From: Bacteroidota bacterium
GTDB taxonomy: Bacteria > Bacteroidota > Bacteroidia > Cytophagales > Microscillaceae
Reading direction: 5' to 3'
Assembly: GCA_004293265.1 (NCBI GenBank)
Contig: RDXZ01000012.1
Location: 1 to 54,637, forward strand
Length of the DNA: 54,637 bases
Shown here: piece after piece, positions 10,388 to 20,384 of the stretch
Layout: each line of letters starts with the position of its first letter
Numbering within the stretch: the first letter of the stretch is position 1
The notes under the pieces: model-generated
Databases searched by the model: none
Seen by the model: only the letters and a program-made list of their open reading frames with translations
Told to the model about the DNA's origin: nothing
Translations under genes and position numbers: made by a program

Positions 10388-10596
10388 TGTTTTGAATTTT
10401 TGTTGCGTTTCTTCTCATTAGCATTTATAATTTCAACTTTTAACAAATCAATAAATTCTTGATTTGTTCTTTTGATAGCATTTCCAATATTCTTATATTT
10501 TGACGATTGTAGATTACCATTGTTTGACGGATTCACATAAACATCGGGTATCCAAGTAATTGGAAAAACAGTAACTTTTGAAATTTCAATACTCAT
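10384..10596 (-). CDS. Short hypothetical protein overlapping the methylase start
   Basis: 70-aa ORF with 4-nt overlap to downstream methylase; no recognised domain. Confidence 0.5.
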   Translation of the reverse strand: MSIEISKVTVFPITWIPDVYVNPSNNGNLQSSKYKNIGNAIKRTNQEFIDLLKVEIINANEKKRNKNSKQ

Positions 10597-10842
10597 ATCT
10601 ATTGTTTCGTTGAATCGAGTGAAAAATGTAGCAATAAATAAGTTTTTCTCTATGTTTTCTGCAAAAAAATCAATAAAAATAAAGTAAAAAAAAATTCTTG
10701 TTCATATACTAAATATTACTCACACAAATCAAAGTTTGTGTTTTTCAAAACTTATTTGAAAACTATAACACACAATTATCTGTTTGCTATAGTTTTTTTA
10801 AGTTGATAAATAAATAATAATATTTTTTTTAGAATACTAAAA

Positions 10843-11871
10843 CTATTTTTTAGAATAATTTTTAACCGTTTCGATAAATAATTTTACTTTTTCAGGTTGA
10901 ATATCTGGATATACGCCATGCCCCAAATTCACAATATGTTTGTCCCCAAAATCGTCCAACATTTTCTTAGTTTCCGCCACCAAAACCTCATCATCTGCGT
11001 ATAACGCACATGGGTCAAGGTTTCCTTGTAATATTTTTTCTGTACCAATCAATTTTCTGCTTTCTTTGATGTCCATTGTCCAATCTAAACCAATGGCAGT
11101 ACAAGGCAGTTTTCCTAAATCTTCTCTGGCAAAAAAAGCACCTTTGGCAAACACAATCACAGGCACTTCTGTAATCGCTTCGCAAATATAACGAATGTAT
11201 TTGAGTGAAAAATTATTGTATTGTGTAGGCGACAAAATTCCTGCCCAAGAATCAAAAACTTGTACCGTATTTGCTCCTGCTTTTATTTGCCCTTTGAGGT
11301 AGTTAATGGTGCTTTGCGTGATTTTTTCTAATAATTTTTCAGATAAAACAGGATTTTGATACAAAAATGCTTTGGCTTTTGAGAAAGTTTTTGAGCCACT
11401 TCCCTCTATCATATAAGCAAAAATTGTCCAAGGCGCACCCGCAAATCCAATCAAAGGCACACGATTTTTGAGTTCTTTTTTAGTAACTTCAATGGCTTTC
11501 AAAACATAGTCTAAATCATCAGCCTGTGCAATATGTAGTTGATTAATATCGCTTTCTGTTTGAATAGTTTTAGGAAAATTAGGTCCTTTTTTTTCCTGCA
11601 TTTCATAAGGAAGTCCCATAGCTTCAGGGATTACCAAAATATCAGAAAAAATAATTGCGGCATCAACTTTGAGAATATCAACAGGTTGAATTGTAACCTC
11701 AGCGGCACGTGCTGGGGTTTTTACTAACTCAATAAAATCTTTTAAATTTTCTCTTACGGCTCTATATTCAGGCAAAATTCTGCCTGCTTGACGCATCAAC
11801 CAAACAGGTTTTCTTTCTGTTTTTTGTCCTTTTAGAGTGCGTAAAAATAAATCATTTTCTAAAACTTCCAT
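10843..11871 (-). CDS. hemE: Uroporphyrinogen decarboxylase
   Basis: [49 protein letters not shown]. Confidence 0.95.
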   Translation of the reverse strand: MEVLENDLFLRTLKGQKTERKPVWLMRQAGRILPEYRAVRENLKDFIELVKTPARAAEVTIQPVDILKVDAAIIFSDILVIPEAMGLPYEMQEKKGPNFPKTIQTESDINQLHIAQADDLDYVLKAIEVTKKELKNRVPLIGFAGAPWTIFAYMIEGSGSKTFSKAKAFLYQNPVLSEKLLEKITQSTINYLKGQIKAGANTVQVFDSWAGILSPTQYNNFSLKYIRYICEAITEVPVIVFAKGAFFAREDLGKLPCTAIGLDWTMDIKESRKLIGTEKILQGNLDPCALYADDEVLVAETKKMLDDFGDKHIVNLGHGVYPDIQPEKVKLFIETVKNYSKK

Positions 11872-12068
11872 TTTTTATTTTTAATATTTTTTTGCAAAGA
11901 TAAATAAAAAGCATTTATTTTTAGCCCAAAAATGCTAAATATTTGCAAAAAAATATTTTTTTTATAGATTATTTTATTATATTTGCAAAAAAATACCAAT
12001 ATATTTTATTACAACAAATAAAAATCAAAACTTACAAAAAAAATTTTATCCTATAAAAAAAATAATCA

Positions 12069-12254
12069 ATGAAAAAAAATAGAAAACATACTAAAAATAT
12101 TGAATTAAAATCTATCAAAGTCAGTGATAAACTGAATAATTTTGATATATTTATAGATTCATTTGGAAAAATAAATGCTGTGTATGATGTTGATAAAATC
12201 AATAATTATTTGAATAGCACACTTGATGACAAAAAATTAAGAAACCTAAGATAA
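12069..12254 (+). CDS. Small hypothetical protein
   Basis: 61-aa ORF downstream of a TATATTTG -7-like box, 15 bp before the AIM24-like gene. Confidence 0.4.
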   Translation: MKKNRKHTKNIELKSIKVSDKLNNFDIFIDSFGKINAVYDVDKINNYLNSTLDDKKLRNLR

Positions 12255-12269
12255 TTAAATCTGTAATGT

Positions 12270-13454
12270 ATGTGGGATATGCGGCTTAATTATCAACTTT
12301 TAGGAGATAGTTCACAAGTTTTAGAGATTAATATTGAACCCAACAAAACTTTGATTGCTGATGGGGCAGCTTTGCTATATACTGACGAGGAAATTGTTTT
12401 TGAACTCAAAGATGATGATGGCGTAAGCAATGTTTTATCAAATCAACAAAATTTTCAAACACAAAAAAATGATGACCAAGACGAAGAAAATGAGCCTTTT
12501 CCTAATTTTGCCAATCCAAATTGGGAATTTGAAGATGATGAAGACTTTGATGCGCCTCCCAAAAAAAATAAATCAAAAATAATAGAACAAGATGAAGAAG
12601 AAAATCAAGGATTATTAGAAAAATTTTGGGGAGCAACTAAAAAAAATTTTGGGAAGATATTTAAACCAAAAAACAAAGAAAAAGAACAAGATGAGGAAGA
12701 ACCTCTGCCTGATTTAGACAATATTTTTAATCGAAATAAACCCAAAGAAAAAACAAATTTTTTCGAAGAAAATAACGAAATTCAGTATAAAAATAATAAT
12801 GAATATACCCCAGAAAATTCTTTTTCTTGGTATATTACTCATTTTACAAACCAAAGCGAATACATCAGAAGTTTGGCTTTTAGTGCAGGAACGCAAGGGC
12901 GTTTTGTAGCCATTGACCTCAATGAACCTTATGAAAACACAATTATTGTGCAGAATGGTTGTTTTGTTTGTGGACGAAAAGGCATTAAAATCAATACTTT
13001 TATCGATACAGATATTTTGATTTCAAAAGAAAACCAAAAATTTCTTAAATTAGATAGTATTGTTGGCAACGATTATGTTTTTTTGAGAGCAGGTGGTTTT
13101 GTGATTGTGAAAGATTTAGAAAATGACGGCATTAAAATCAATGCAAATGCTCTTTTGGCTTACGAATCTTCTCTGGATTTGGTTTGGGAAAATGCCGAAA
13201 AAATTACTGCAATGAATACAGATACCGAAAATTATTTGGTTACATTGAGCGGAACAGGGCGTTTTTGGTTACAAACAAATTATGCAAAATTATTTTATGA
13301 AAGTATTTCTTCATTTATTCCTAAAATTACTGCCCAAGAAAAAGAAAATAACACAAAACTAAGTGATGATGATATTCAATATGAATTTGAAAAACAAGAA
13401 AAAGATAATCCACAACAAGAAGAAAAAGATGAATTAGATATGCCTATTTTGTAA
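12270..13454 (+). CDS. AIM24-family protein with acidic low-complexity insertion
   Basis: N-terminal LNYQLLGDSSQVLEINIEPNKTLIADGAALLY and C-terminal LAFSAGTQGRFVAIDL...YVFLRAGGFVIVKDL...LSGTGRFWLQT; D/E/K-rich segment between. Confidence 0.75.
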   Translation: MWDMRLNYQLLGDSSQVLEINIEPNKTLIADGAALLYTDEEIVFELKDDDGVSNVLSNQQNFQTQKNDDQDEENEPFPNFANPNWEFEDDEDFDAPPKKNKSKIIEQDEEENQGLLEKFWGATKKNFGKIFKPKNKEKEQDEEEPLPDLDNIFNRNKPKEKTNFFEENNEIQYKNNNEYTPENSFSWYITHFTNQSEYIRSLAFSAGTQGRFVAIDLNEPYENTIIVQNGCFVCGRKGIKINTFIDTDILISKENQKFLKLDSIVGNDYVFLRAGGFVIVKDLENDGIKINANALLAYESSLDLVWENAEKITAMNTDTENYLVTLSGTGRFWLQTNYAKLFYESISSFIPKITAQEKENNTKLSDDDIQYEFEKQEKDNPQQEEKDELDMPIL

Positions 13455-13534
13455 AAAAAAATATTTATTTAACTATTTCTACCCAACTATTTTTAATTTT
13501 GTTTATAGAATTAAAATCAAATAAGATAACAACA

Positions 13535-13588
13535 TACCAACAGAATTTAGCTTGTGCCTATCAAGCAAAAAACTAAAGTCCGTTGGTA
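13535..13588. repeat. Imperfect inverted repeat / nested hairpin
   Basis: TACCAACAGAATTTAG pairs with CTAAAGTCCGTTGGTA (14/16); inner GCTTG...CAAGC stem. Confidence 0.6.
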
Positions 13589-13635
13589 CATTACGTTACA
13601 GACAAGAGGCTAACATCTATTTTCTAAATTCTTTT

Positions 13636-14082
13636 TTATGGTTCATATTTTTTAGGTGCATATAAAAAACCAAACGCCTCCGCGCCTTCTTTATTTTTGC
13701 AACGATGATGCACTTGGTGCGCCCTAATCATTCTTTGTAAATATTTATTTTGTGCTACAAATTTTATTTTAATTCTTCTATGCACGATAATATCGTGAAA
13801 AACCAAATAAAATATACCATAGGCTAAAATTCCAAAACCAATTGGTTTTAAAAACCATAAAAACTCGATTTCAAAACCAAGAATAATGGTCAGTATTGAG
13901 GGAATACTAAAAACAACAGCAAACCAATCATTTCGTTCAAAAAAACCTTCGTGATGTTGGTGATGGTCACGATGCCAAATCCATAAAAACCCATGCATAA
14001 TGTATTTGTGCGTAAACCACGCAGCGCCTTCCATCAAAAAAAACGTGGAAATCATTAACAATATAAAAACAAAAACACTCAT
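13636..14082 (-). CDS. crtZ: Beta-carotene hydroxylase (fatty-acid hydroxylase superfamily)
   Basis: His boxes HKYIMH, HRDHHQHHEG, HDIIVHRR, HQVHH. Confidence 0.9.
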   Translation of the reverse strand: MSVFVFILLMISTFFLMEGAAWFTHKYIMHGFLWIWHRDHHQHHEGFFERNDWFAVVFSIPSILTIILGFEIEFLWFLKPIGFGILAYGIFYLVFHDIIVHRRIKIKFVAQNKYLQRMIRAHQVHHRCKNKEGAEAFGFLYAPKKYEP

Positions 14083-14182
14083 AATTTTATTTAATTCTCA
14101 ATTTTTTTTTTAAATAATTTATTTATTTTCAGCGTGATAAATCAATAATTAAAAACATTAATTTAAAAAAAATGTTTTAAAA

Positions 14183-15109
14183 TTATATCAAAATCATTCC
14201 TAAAATTCCTAAAAACATAATCATTTTTGCAAAAATACTCAAAAAATGGTACTCTTGTTTGTGTATTGCTTTGTTTAATAAATACATAAAAACAAACAAT
14301 AAAGGAATAATAAAAATACAAAAATACAAAGCAATAAAACCACTAAACGAAAAATACACAGAAAATAACAACAATATCAAAGAAATAGTAAAAACATAGA
14401 CAATATTTTTTGTTTTTTGGATACCCAACACAATCGGCAACGTCTTGCATTGGTGCATTTCATCGCCTTTTATATCTTCCATATCTTTGATTATTTCTCG
14501 AACAATGGTAATAAAAAAAGCAAATACACTAAAAACTAAAATGCTATTTGATTTGATATTGTTATCATCATAAGGAATTGACAAAATATAAATAGAACTT
14601 CCTGTCAAAAAACCAATCAAAACATTACCAACCAAAGGTAGTGGTTTTAAAATTGATGAATATGCCCACAAAAAAAATTCACAAAAAAAACAAATAATTC
14701 CAATTTTAATATCAGCAGAAAAACCAAAAAGTAATCCTATAAAATTGATACAAAAATGCCCTAAAATTGCTCCTCTCCTATGTATTTTTTTACCAATTAC
14801 TACATCTTTAGGTTTGTTAATGATATCGATTTTAATATCATAATAATCGTTGATGACGTAGCCAGCCGCCGCCACGCATAAAGTTGCGGCTACAATTTTC
14901 CAAAAAATTACGTCTTCGTACCAATTTGGCAAAGAATTATCTTTGGAAATCACACAAAAAATTCTGATAGATATTTGAGTTAAGACAATTATCAATAAAT
15001 TGATAGGACGTATCATTTTCCACCAAACAAAAACATTCGCAAAAATAGGTAGATACATTTTGATTGTGTGGCTTTTTTGATTGATTATATTTTTCACAAA
15101 ATTAGTCAT
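14183..15109 (-). CDS. UbiA-family prenyltransferase (GGGP geranylgeranyltransferase-like)
   Basis: NDYYDIKIDIINKP motif, DMEDIKGDEMHQCKTLPIVLG, multi-TM. Confidence 0.85.
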   Translation of the reverse strand: MTNFVKNIINQKSHTIKMYLPIFANVFVWWKMIRPINLLIIVLTQISIRIFCVISKDNSLPNWYEDVIFWKIVAATLCVAAAGYVINDYYDIKIDIINKPKDVVIGKKIHRRGAILGHFCINFIGLLFGFSADIKIGIICFFCEFFLWAYSSILKPLPLVGNVLIGFLTGSSIYILSIPYDDNNIKSNSILVFSVFAFFITIVREIIKDMEDIKGDEMHQCKTLPIVLGIQKTKNIVYVFTISLILLLFSVYFSFSGFIALYFCIFIIPLLFVFMYLLNKAIHKQEYHFLSIFAKMIMFLGILGMILI

Positions 15110-15248
15110 ATTTTTAATGATTTACAAATTTTGTATAAAAAGTAATAAAATATTGTGATAAATTACCTTTTATTTAAAAATATATCATCTCAATTTTTGT
15201 AAAAAAGTATATAAAAACGCTGGTGGTTAGTGATTATTAAACTAAAAA

Positions 15249-15581
15249 CTACAAAATTTGCAAGCAAGAATATTCATCGTTGTAATAAAAATTTTTGATA
15301 TTTTCATAATTATCTAAAATTTTTTTTGCAATATTATCCGTAGAAGTATCTTTAAACATCAATTGCACAATTTTAATTGGATTACCCGAAATTAAATTTC
15401 TTTCTGCAAAATAAGAATCAAAAGTAACCATAATATATTCATTGACATAAGCAAACTGCCAAATCATTCCGTCATCGGTTTGTCCCAAGCCCAATCGTCC
15501 GACGTGAATTATCTCTGTAAATAATCCTTCTAAGTTTTTTATAATTTTGAAAGAAATGTTTTGGTCTAAAAGTAGTTTCAT
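15249..15581 (-). CDS. DUF5615-family PIN-like toxin
   Basis: MKLLLDQNIS N-terminal motif, VTFDSYFAERN; ORF track start at 15611, internal ATG at 15581 fits the family better. Confidence 0.75.
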   Translation of the reverse strand: MKLLLDQNISFKIIKNLEGLFTEIIHVGRLGLGQTDDGMIWQFAYVNEYIMVTFDSYFAERNLISGNPIKIVQLMFKDTSTDNIAKKILDNYENIKNFYYNDEYSCLQIL

Positions 15582-15681
15582 TTTGAACAAGCTTGTTTTT
15601 TTGATTTTCATAATAATTTTTTCTTATTTTGTTAAAAAAAATCTTATAATTAAAATGCAATAGAAATCGGACTAAAATATG

Positions 15682-15951
15682 CTATGCAGGTTTTTTTACA
15701 GATTGACCATTATTGTCTTTATTTTCTGGGATAATGTCCGTACTTTCTTTATCCTCTGCTAATTCGATGCAAGCTGAAATATCTCTTTGATTGAGTTCTG
15801 GATAATCATTCAAAATATTTTCAACACTCATTCCTGATTCTAACCAACCAATAATATCTTGGTAGGCAATTCTCATTCCCCTGACGCAAGGTTTACTTTG
15901 TCTTTTCCCTGCTTCGACTGTTAATACTTTGTTGAGTTTAATGTTTTTCAT
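15682..15951 (-). CDS. DUF433-family antitoxin
   Basis: GKPCVRGMRI-type motif (QSKPCVRGMRIAYQDIIGWLESGMSVENILNDYPELNQRDI); ATG at 15951 preferred over ORF-track 16035. Confidence 0.8.
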   Translation of the reverse strand: MKNIKLNKVLTVEAGKRQSKPCVRGMRIAYQDIIGWLESGMSVENILNDYPELNQRDISACIELAEDKESTDIIPENKDNNGQSVKKPA

Positions 15952-16041
15952 ATTTTTAAAGTTGACGAAAAAAAATGATTTATTTTGACTATTTTTAGGA
16001 TTGCTAATTTTAATTAACAAGCAAATAGCTTGCAAATTTTT

Positions 16042-16812
16042 TTATTTTTTACAAAAATATATAATTTCTTCGGCTGGTAATCCAAATTTTTTTATTTTTT
16101 CTGTTGATAAAGCCTTTACAAAAGTATCTTCAATGACTTCAAAACCTGCTTTTTCTAATCTTCTGCCATAATCTTGCCCATACATACGTACGTGGTCTTC
16201 TTGCCCATATTTTTCAAAACGTTCTTTGGGTGTGGTAATAGATTTGTCTTCGAGAGTTGTTTGTAAGTTCAAATCAAAAAAAGGCACTTGAATAATTGCC
16301 CAACCGCTTGGTTTTAAAACGCGATAAATTTCGGACATTGCTTTGATGTCATCTGCTACGTGTTCCATGACATGATTACAAAAAGCGACATCAAAAGTAT
16401 TGTTTTCAAATGGAATTTGATGAATATCCATTTTTATTTTTGCCAAAGGTGATTCGATATCAGCAGTAATATAGTCTAAATTTTTCATTTTTTCGAATCG
16501 GTGGATAAAACAACTTTCGGGTGCGATATGTAAAACTTTTTTTTGAACCTGAAAAAAATCTGTTTTTTCTTTTAAATATAACCAAATCAATCTATGTCTT
16601 TCTAAGGCTTGACAAGATGGGCATAAAGCATTATTACGAGCAGAATTTCCTCTTCCATAGGGTAAAAAACGTTTGTATTGATGATGACAAACCGTACATT
16701 CAACATCTTTTCCGCGATAAAAAAATCCTAAAAATTGTAAAGCAAAGGGACTTATTATTTGTAAGTATTTTCTTGGAACAGAACGAATTACCCAACTAAT
16801 TATTTTTTTCAT
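16042..16812 (-). CDS. SAM-dependent methyltransferase with N-terminal Cys cluster
   Basis: VLHIAPE, FDVAFCNHVMEHVADDIKAMSEIYRVLKPSGWAIIQVP; CTVCHHQ...CPSC. Confidence 0.85.
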   Translation of the reverse strand: MKKIISWVIRSVPRKYLQIISPFALQFLGFFYRGKDVECTVCHHQYKRFLPYGRGNSARNNALCPSCQALERHRLIWLYLKEKTDFFQVQKKVLHIAPESCFIHRFEKMKNLDYITADIESPLAKIKMDIHQIPFENNTFDVAFCNHVMEHVADDIKAMSEIYRVLKPSGWAIIQVPFFDLNLQTTLEDKSITTPKERFEKYGQEDHVRMYGQDYGRRLEKAGFEVIEDTFVKALSTEKIKKFGLPAEEIIYFCKK

Positions 16813-16938
16813 ACCGCAAAGATAAATTAAAAATCTATTTTTTTCAAAACTTTTTTATAAATTATATGTTATAATCTAAATTTTTATATAATTTTGCGTG
16901 TAAAATTCATTCACACTTAAAAATATTTACTTAAAATT

Positions 16939-17298
16939 ATGAAATTTTTTTTAATATCATTTTGTTTTAGTGCTTTATTGTTTATCAACCAAAATTTATT
17001 GGCACAAGAACCCTCATTCGAAATACAATCAAAAGGTACAAATAACAAATTATTTGTGCCAATCAAAGGAGATAAAATTGATGGGCAAAATAAATTTGCT
17101 TATATGTTTAATAGTTTGAGCGTTTATAAAATAAAAATTAAACACAGTAAAAAACAAGTTTTGATAAAAATATTAGACGAAAACGAAAACGAATTGGCTA
17201 ATAATTTTGACGAAAAAAATAAAAAATATGCAACTAAATTAAATTTCAAATGCACAAAAACTGCAAGATATTATGTGCAGTTTGAAGAAAAAAACTAA
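16939..17298 (+). CDS. Small secreted hypothetical protein
   Basis: Signal peptide MKFFLISFCFSALLFINQNLLAQ; TAATTTTG -7-like box upstream. Confidence 0.65.
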   Translation: MKFFLISFCFSALLFINQNLLAQEPSFEIQSKGTNNKLFVPIKGDKIDGQNKFAYMFNSLSVYKIKIKHSKKQVLIKILDENENELANNFDEKNKKYATKLNFKCTKTARYYVQFEEKN

Positions 17299-17310
17299 AT
17301 TTCAATCATT

Positions 17311-18204
17311 ATGATAAAAGTAACGATAGATAAAAATTCAGGTTATTGTTTTGGAGTAGAATATGCTATTGAAATGGCAGAAGCAGAATTAGAAGAAAGC
17401 GAAAATCTATATTGTTTGGGCGATATCGTTCATAATGATATGGAAGTAAAACGATTACACCAAAAAGGCTTACGCATTATTTCAAGAGAAGATTTGATAA
17501 AACTAACAGATTGTAAAGTATTGATTAGAGCGCACGGAGAACCACCTGAAACTTATCAAATCGCGCTCAAAAATAATATTGAACTCATCGATGCCTCTTG
17601 TCCTGTGGTTTTAAAACTACAAAATCGTATCAAAAATGCTTATAATGATACTGTAACGCAAAAAAAAGGACAAATTGTTATCTATGGAAAAGAAGGACAC
17701 GCTGAAATTATTGGCTTAAATGGACAACTTAATAACGAAGGAGTTATTATCAGCAGTGAAAGTGATTTAGATAAAATTGATTTCTCAAAACCTATCGAAC
17801 TTTTTAGTCAAACAACCAAAAGTACAGAAGGATTTTATCATATTAAATCAAAAATAGAGGAAAGAATAAAAAATTCTCCCAATCCCGAACAATATTTTGA
17901 GGCAAATGATAGTATCTGCAGGCAAGTTTCGAACCGCGAACCTCAATTGACTATTTTTTCAAACCAACATAATGTTATTTTGTTTGTCAGCGGTAAAAAA
18001 AGTTCAAATGGAAAAGCTTTGTATGAAGTTTGTAAAAAAAATAATTCAAAAACTTACTTCATAGAAAATGAAACTGAAATTGATATTAATTGGTTTGAAC
18101 AAAATTCAACAGTTGGTATTTGTGGTGCTACTTCTACGCCCAATTGGTTGATGCAACAAGTAGCTGATTTTGTAGAAAAAATATATGATTTAGAGGTTTT
18201 TTAG
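17311..18204 (+). CDS. ispH: 4-hydroxy-3-methylbut-2-enyl diphosphate reductase
   Basis: SGYCFGVEYAIEMAE, VLIRAHGEPPETY, DASCPVV, GICGATSTPNWLM. Confidence 0.95.
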   Translation: MIKVTIDKNSGYCFGVEYAIEMAEAELEESENLYCLGDIVHNDMEVKRLHQKGLRIISREDLIKLTDCKVLIRAHGEPPETYQIALKNNIELIDASCPVVLKLQNRIKNAYNDTVTQKKGQIVIYGKEGHAEIIGLNGQLNNEGVIISSESDLDKIDFSKPIELFSQTTKSTEGFYHIKSKIEERIKNSPNPEQYFEANDSICRQVSNREPQLTIFSNQHNVILFVSGKKSSNGKALYEVCKKNNSKTYFIENETEIDINWFEQNSTVGICGATSTPNWLMQQVADFVEKIYDLEVF

Positions 18205-18308
18205 CGTTTGTACGATGGTGTTGTAATCTTTATTTTCTAAACAACAATAAAAAAATTAATCCATTATTTGTTATCTGTTAAAAATTCAGGTAACTATTTT
18301 AAAATTAT

Positions 18309-19070
18309 ATGAGAAAAAAAATTGTGGCAGGTAATTGGAAGTTAAACAAAAACCTCGAAGAAGGTTTGTCACTTGCTTCAGAAATTATCAATATTGCCAA
18401 AGATGAACTTCATAATCAAGCGATTTTGGTCATCAATCCTCCTTTTATTCATTTGAGTTCTTTGCAAAAACTTATTCCACAAAATACAAATATTCGTTTA
18501 GGCTCGCAAAATTGTTATCATCAAAAAAGTGGTGCTTTTACAGGAGAAATTTCTGCTGAAATGCTCAAATCCGTTGGCGTGCAATATACAATCGTTGGAC
18601 ATAGCGAAAGACGAGAATATTTTAATGAAACGGCTGAACAATTAGCCCAAAAAGTAAAACTATTATTAGAAGTAGGAATCACGCCTATTTTTTGTTGTGG
18701 AGAAAGTTTATCTATCAGAGAATCAGGTTCACACTTAGCATTTGTAGCCCAACAAATCACAGATTCTTTATTTGATTTGTCTGTTGAGGATATTCAAAAA
18801 ATTGTAATTGCTTATGAACCTATTTGGGCAATTGGCACAGGAAAAACCGCTTCATCAGCACAAGCACAAGAAATGCACGCTTATTTGAGAAATCATTTAG
18901 CCCAAAAATACAGCCAAGAAATTGCTCAAAATATTTCTATTTTATATGGTGGAAGTTGTAATCCTCAAAATGCAAAAGAATTATTTGCGTGTGCAGATAT
19001 TGATGGTGGATTGATTGGAGGTGCATCTTTAAAATCAAGAGATTTTATTACCATCGCACAATCTTTTTAA
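18309..19070 (+). CDS. tpiA: Triosephosphate isomerase
   Basis: RKKIVAGNWKLNK, VGHSERREYF, AYEPIWAIGTGKTA, ILYGGSCNPQNA. Confidence 0.97.
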   Translation: MRKKIVAGNWKLNKNLEEGLSLASEIINIAKDELHNQAILVINPPFIHLSSLQKLIPQNTNIRLGSQNCYHQKSGAFTGEISAEMLKSVGVQYTIVGHSERREYFNETAEQLAQKVKLLLEVGITPIFCCGESLSIRESGSHLAFVAQQITDSLFDLSVEDIQKIVIAYEPIWAIGTGKTASSAQAQEMHAYLRNHLAQKYSQEIAQNISILYGGSCNPQNAKELFACADIDGGLIGGASLKSRDFITIAQSF

Positions 19071-19147
19071 AAATATATCACAAAAAAAAATTTTAAACAC
19101 AAAAAAACAAATTTAAAACTTCTCCTTTGAGGTTGAAGATTAAATAG

Positions 19148-20155
19148 TTGGAAAAAATGATAAAAGAATTAATAATTGGTTTTCCTCATCAACTCGAAAA
19201 AGCCATTGAAATTGGAAAAAAAATAAAAAAAATTACGCCTACACACGAAATTAGAAACGTAGTTATCGCAGGTTTGGGTGGCTCTGGAATTGGGGCAAAT
19301 ATTGTAGAAAATTGGTTACAAAGCCGTATCAAAGTGCCTATTACCATTTCTAAAACTTATACTGTTCCTAATTTTGTGAATGAAAACACCTTGTTAATCA
19401 CTTGCTCTTTTTCGGGTGGTACAGAAGAAACTTTGAGTGCATTAGCACAAGCACAAAATCAAAAATCACAAATTTTTGCCATTACCGCAGGCGGAAAATT
19501 ATTAGAAAAAGCCAAAGAAGATAATTTTGGTTTCGTCCAAATTCCCAATGAAGCACCTTGTCCGCGTGCATTTTTGGGGTATTCTTTGGTACAATTGCTT
19601 TATACTTTTTTGGCACACGATTTAATTGATAATTTTTTTGAGATTGAGTTAGAAAATAGTATCAAAAAAATAAAATTATATTTGCCTGATATGCAAGATT
19701 TTGCCAAAAAATTAGCAAAATCAGCCTTTCAACATCATTTATTGGCGTATGGTGATGGACAATGGGCGGCAGTTTTGGTAAGAATGCAACAACAAATTAA
19801 TGAAAATGCAAAGCAATTAGCGCATATTAATATAATGCCTGAAATGAATCACAACGAATTAGTAGGTTGGGGACTTACCAAAGAAACTTATCAAAAACAC
19901 AGCGTTTGGTTAATTCGTTCTCATTTAGATATGGCAAGAGTAGCCAAAAGACTGGATATTTGTAAACCTATTTTTGAGGCAAAAGCAGGAAAAGTAATAG
20001 AAATTAAGCCAAAAGGCGACACATTGATAGAACAAAGTTTTTATCTTATTTATTTATTTGATTGGGTTTCTTGGTATTTATCAGAACTCAACGAAGTTGA
20101 TGCGTTTGAAATTGATGTTATCAATCATCTTAAAAACGAATTAGCAAAATTTTAG
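19148..20155 (+). CDS. SIS-domain phosphoglucose/phosphomannose isomerase-like
   Basis: VVIAGLGGSGIGANIVENW, SFSGGTEETLSA, MPEMNHNELVGW. Confidence 0.85.
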   Translation: MEKMIKELIIGFPHQLEKAIEIGKKIKKITPTHEIRNVVIAGLGGSGIGANIVENWLQSRIKVPITISKTYTVPNFVNENTLLITCSFSGGTEETLSALAQAQNQKSQIFAITAGGKLLEKAKEDNFGFVQIPNEAPCPRAFLGYSLVQLLYTFLAHDLIDNFFEIELENSIKKIKLYLPDMQDFAKKLAKSAFQHHLLAYGDGQWAAVLVRMQQQINENAKQLAHINIMPEMNHNELVGWGLTKETYQKHSVWLIRSHLDMARVAKRLDICKPIFEAKAGKVIEIKPKGDTLIEQSFYLIYLFDWVSWYLSELNEVDAFEIDVINHLKNELAKF

Positions 20156-20212
20156 TTTGTAAAGTAGCAAAAATCCTACGCCTATATCTATATGTAGATA
20201 AGATTTATGCCT

Positions 20213-20297
20213 TTGAACTTCGTGCAAGTGTGGAGGCTTGACGAGTACTCACTGGTGCAAGCCTCCACACTTACACCAAAATAACCTAAATAGTTAC
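20213..20297 (+). repeat. Dispersed hairpin element family A, copy 1
   Basis: TTGAACTTCGTGCAAGTGTGGAGGCTTG...CAAGCCTCCACACTTACACC...CTAAATAGTTAC; 19-bp stem with one mismatch. Confidence 0.85.
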
Positions 20298-20384
20298 AAA
20301 TTTATTTAATTTTGATTACTAATCAATTGATTTTCAATTATTTATAAATAAAAATTATTTTCATCAAAATATTTTGACTTGTCA

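Noticed and set aside
10720-10800. AT-rich hairpins (ACACAAA-TCAAAG-TTTGTGT; AAAACTATA...TATAGTTTT) as new repeat elements
   Set aside because: Short, AT-rich and seen once here; most likely terminator-like structures between hemE and the methylase pair.
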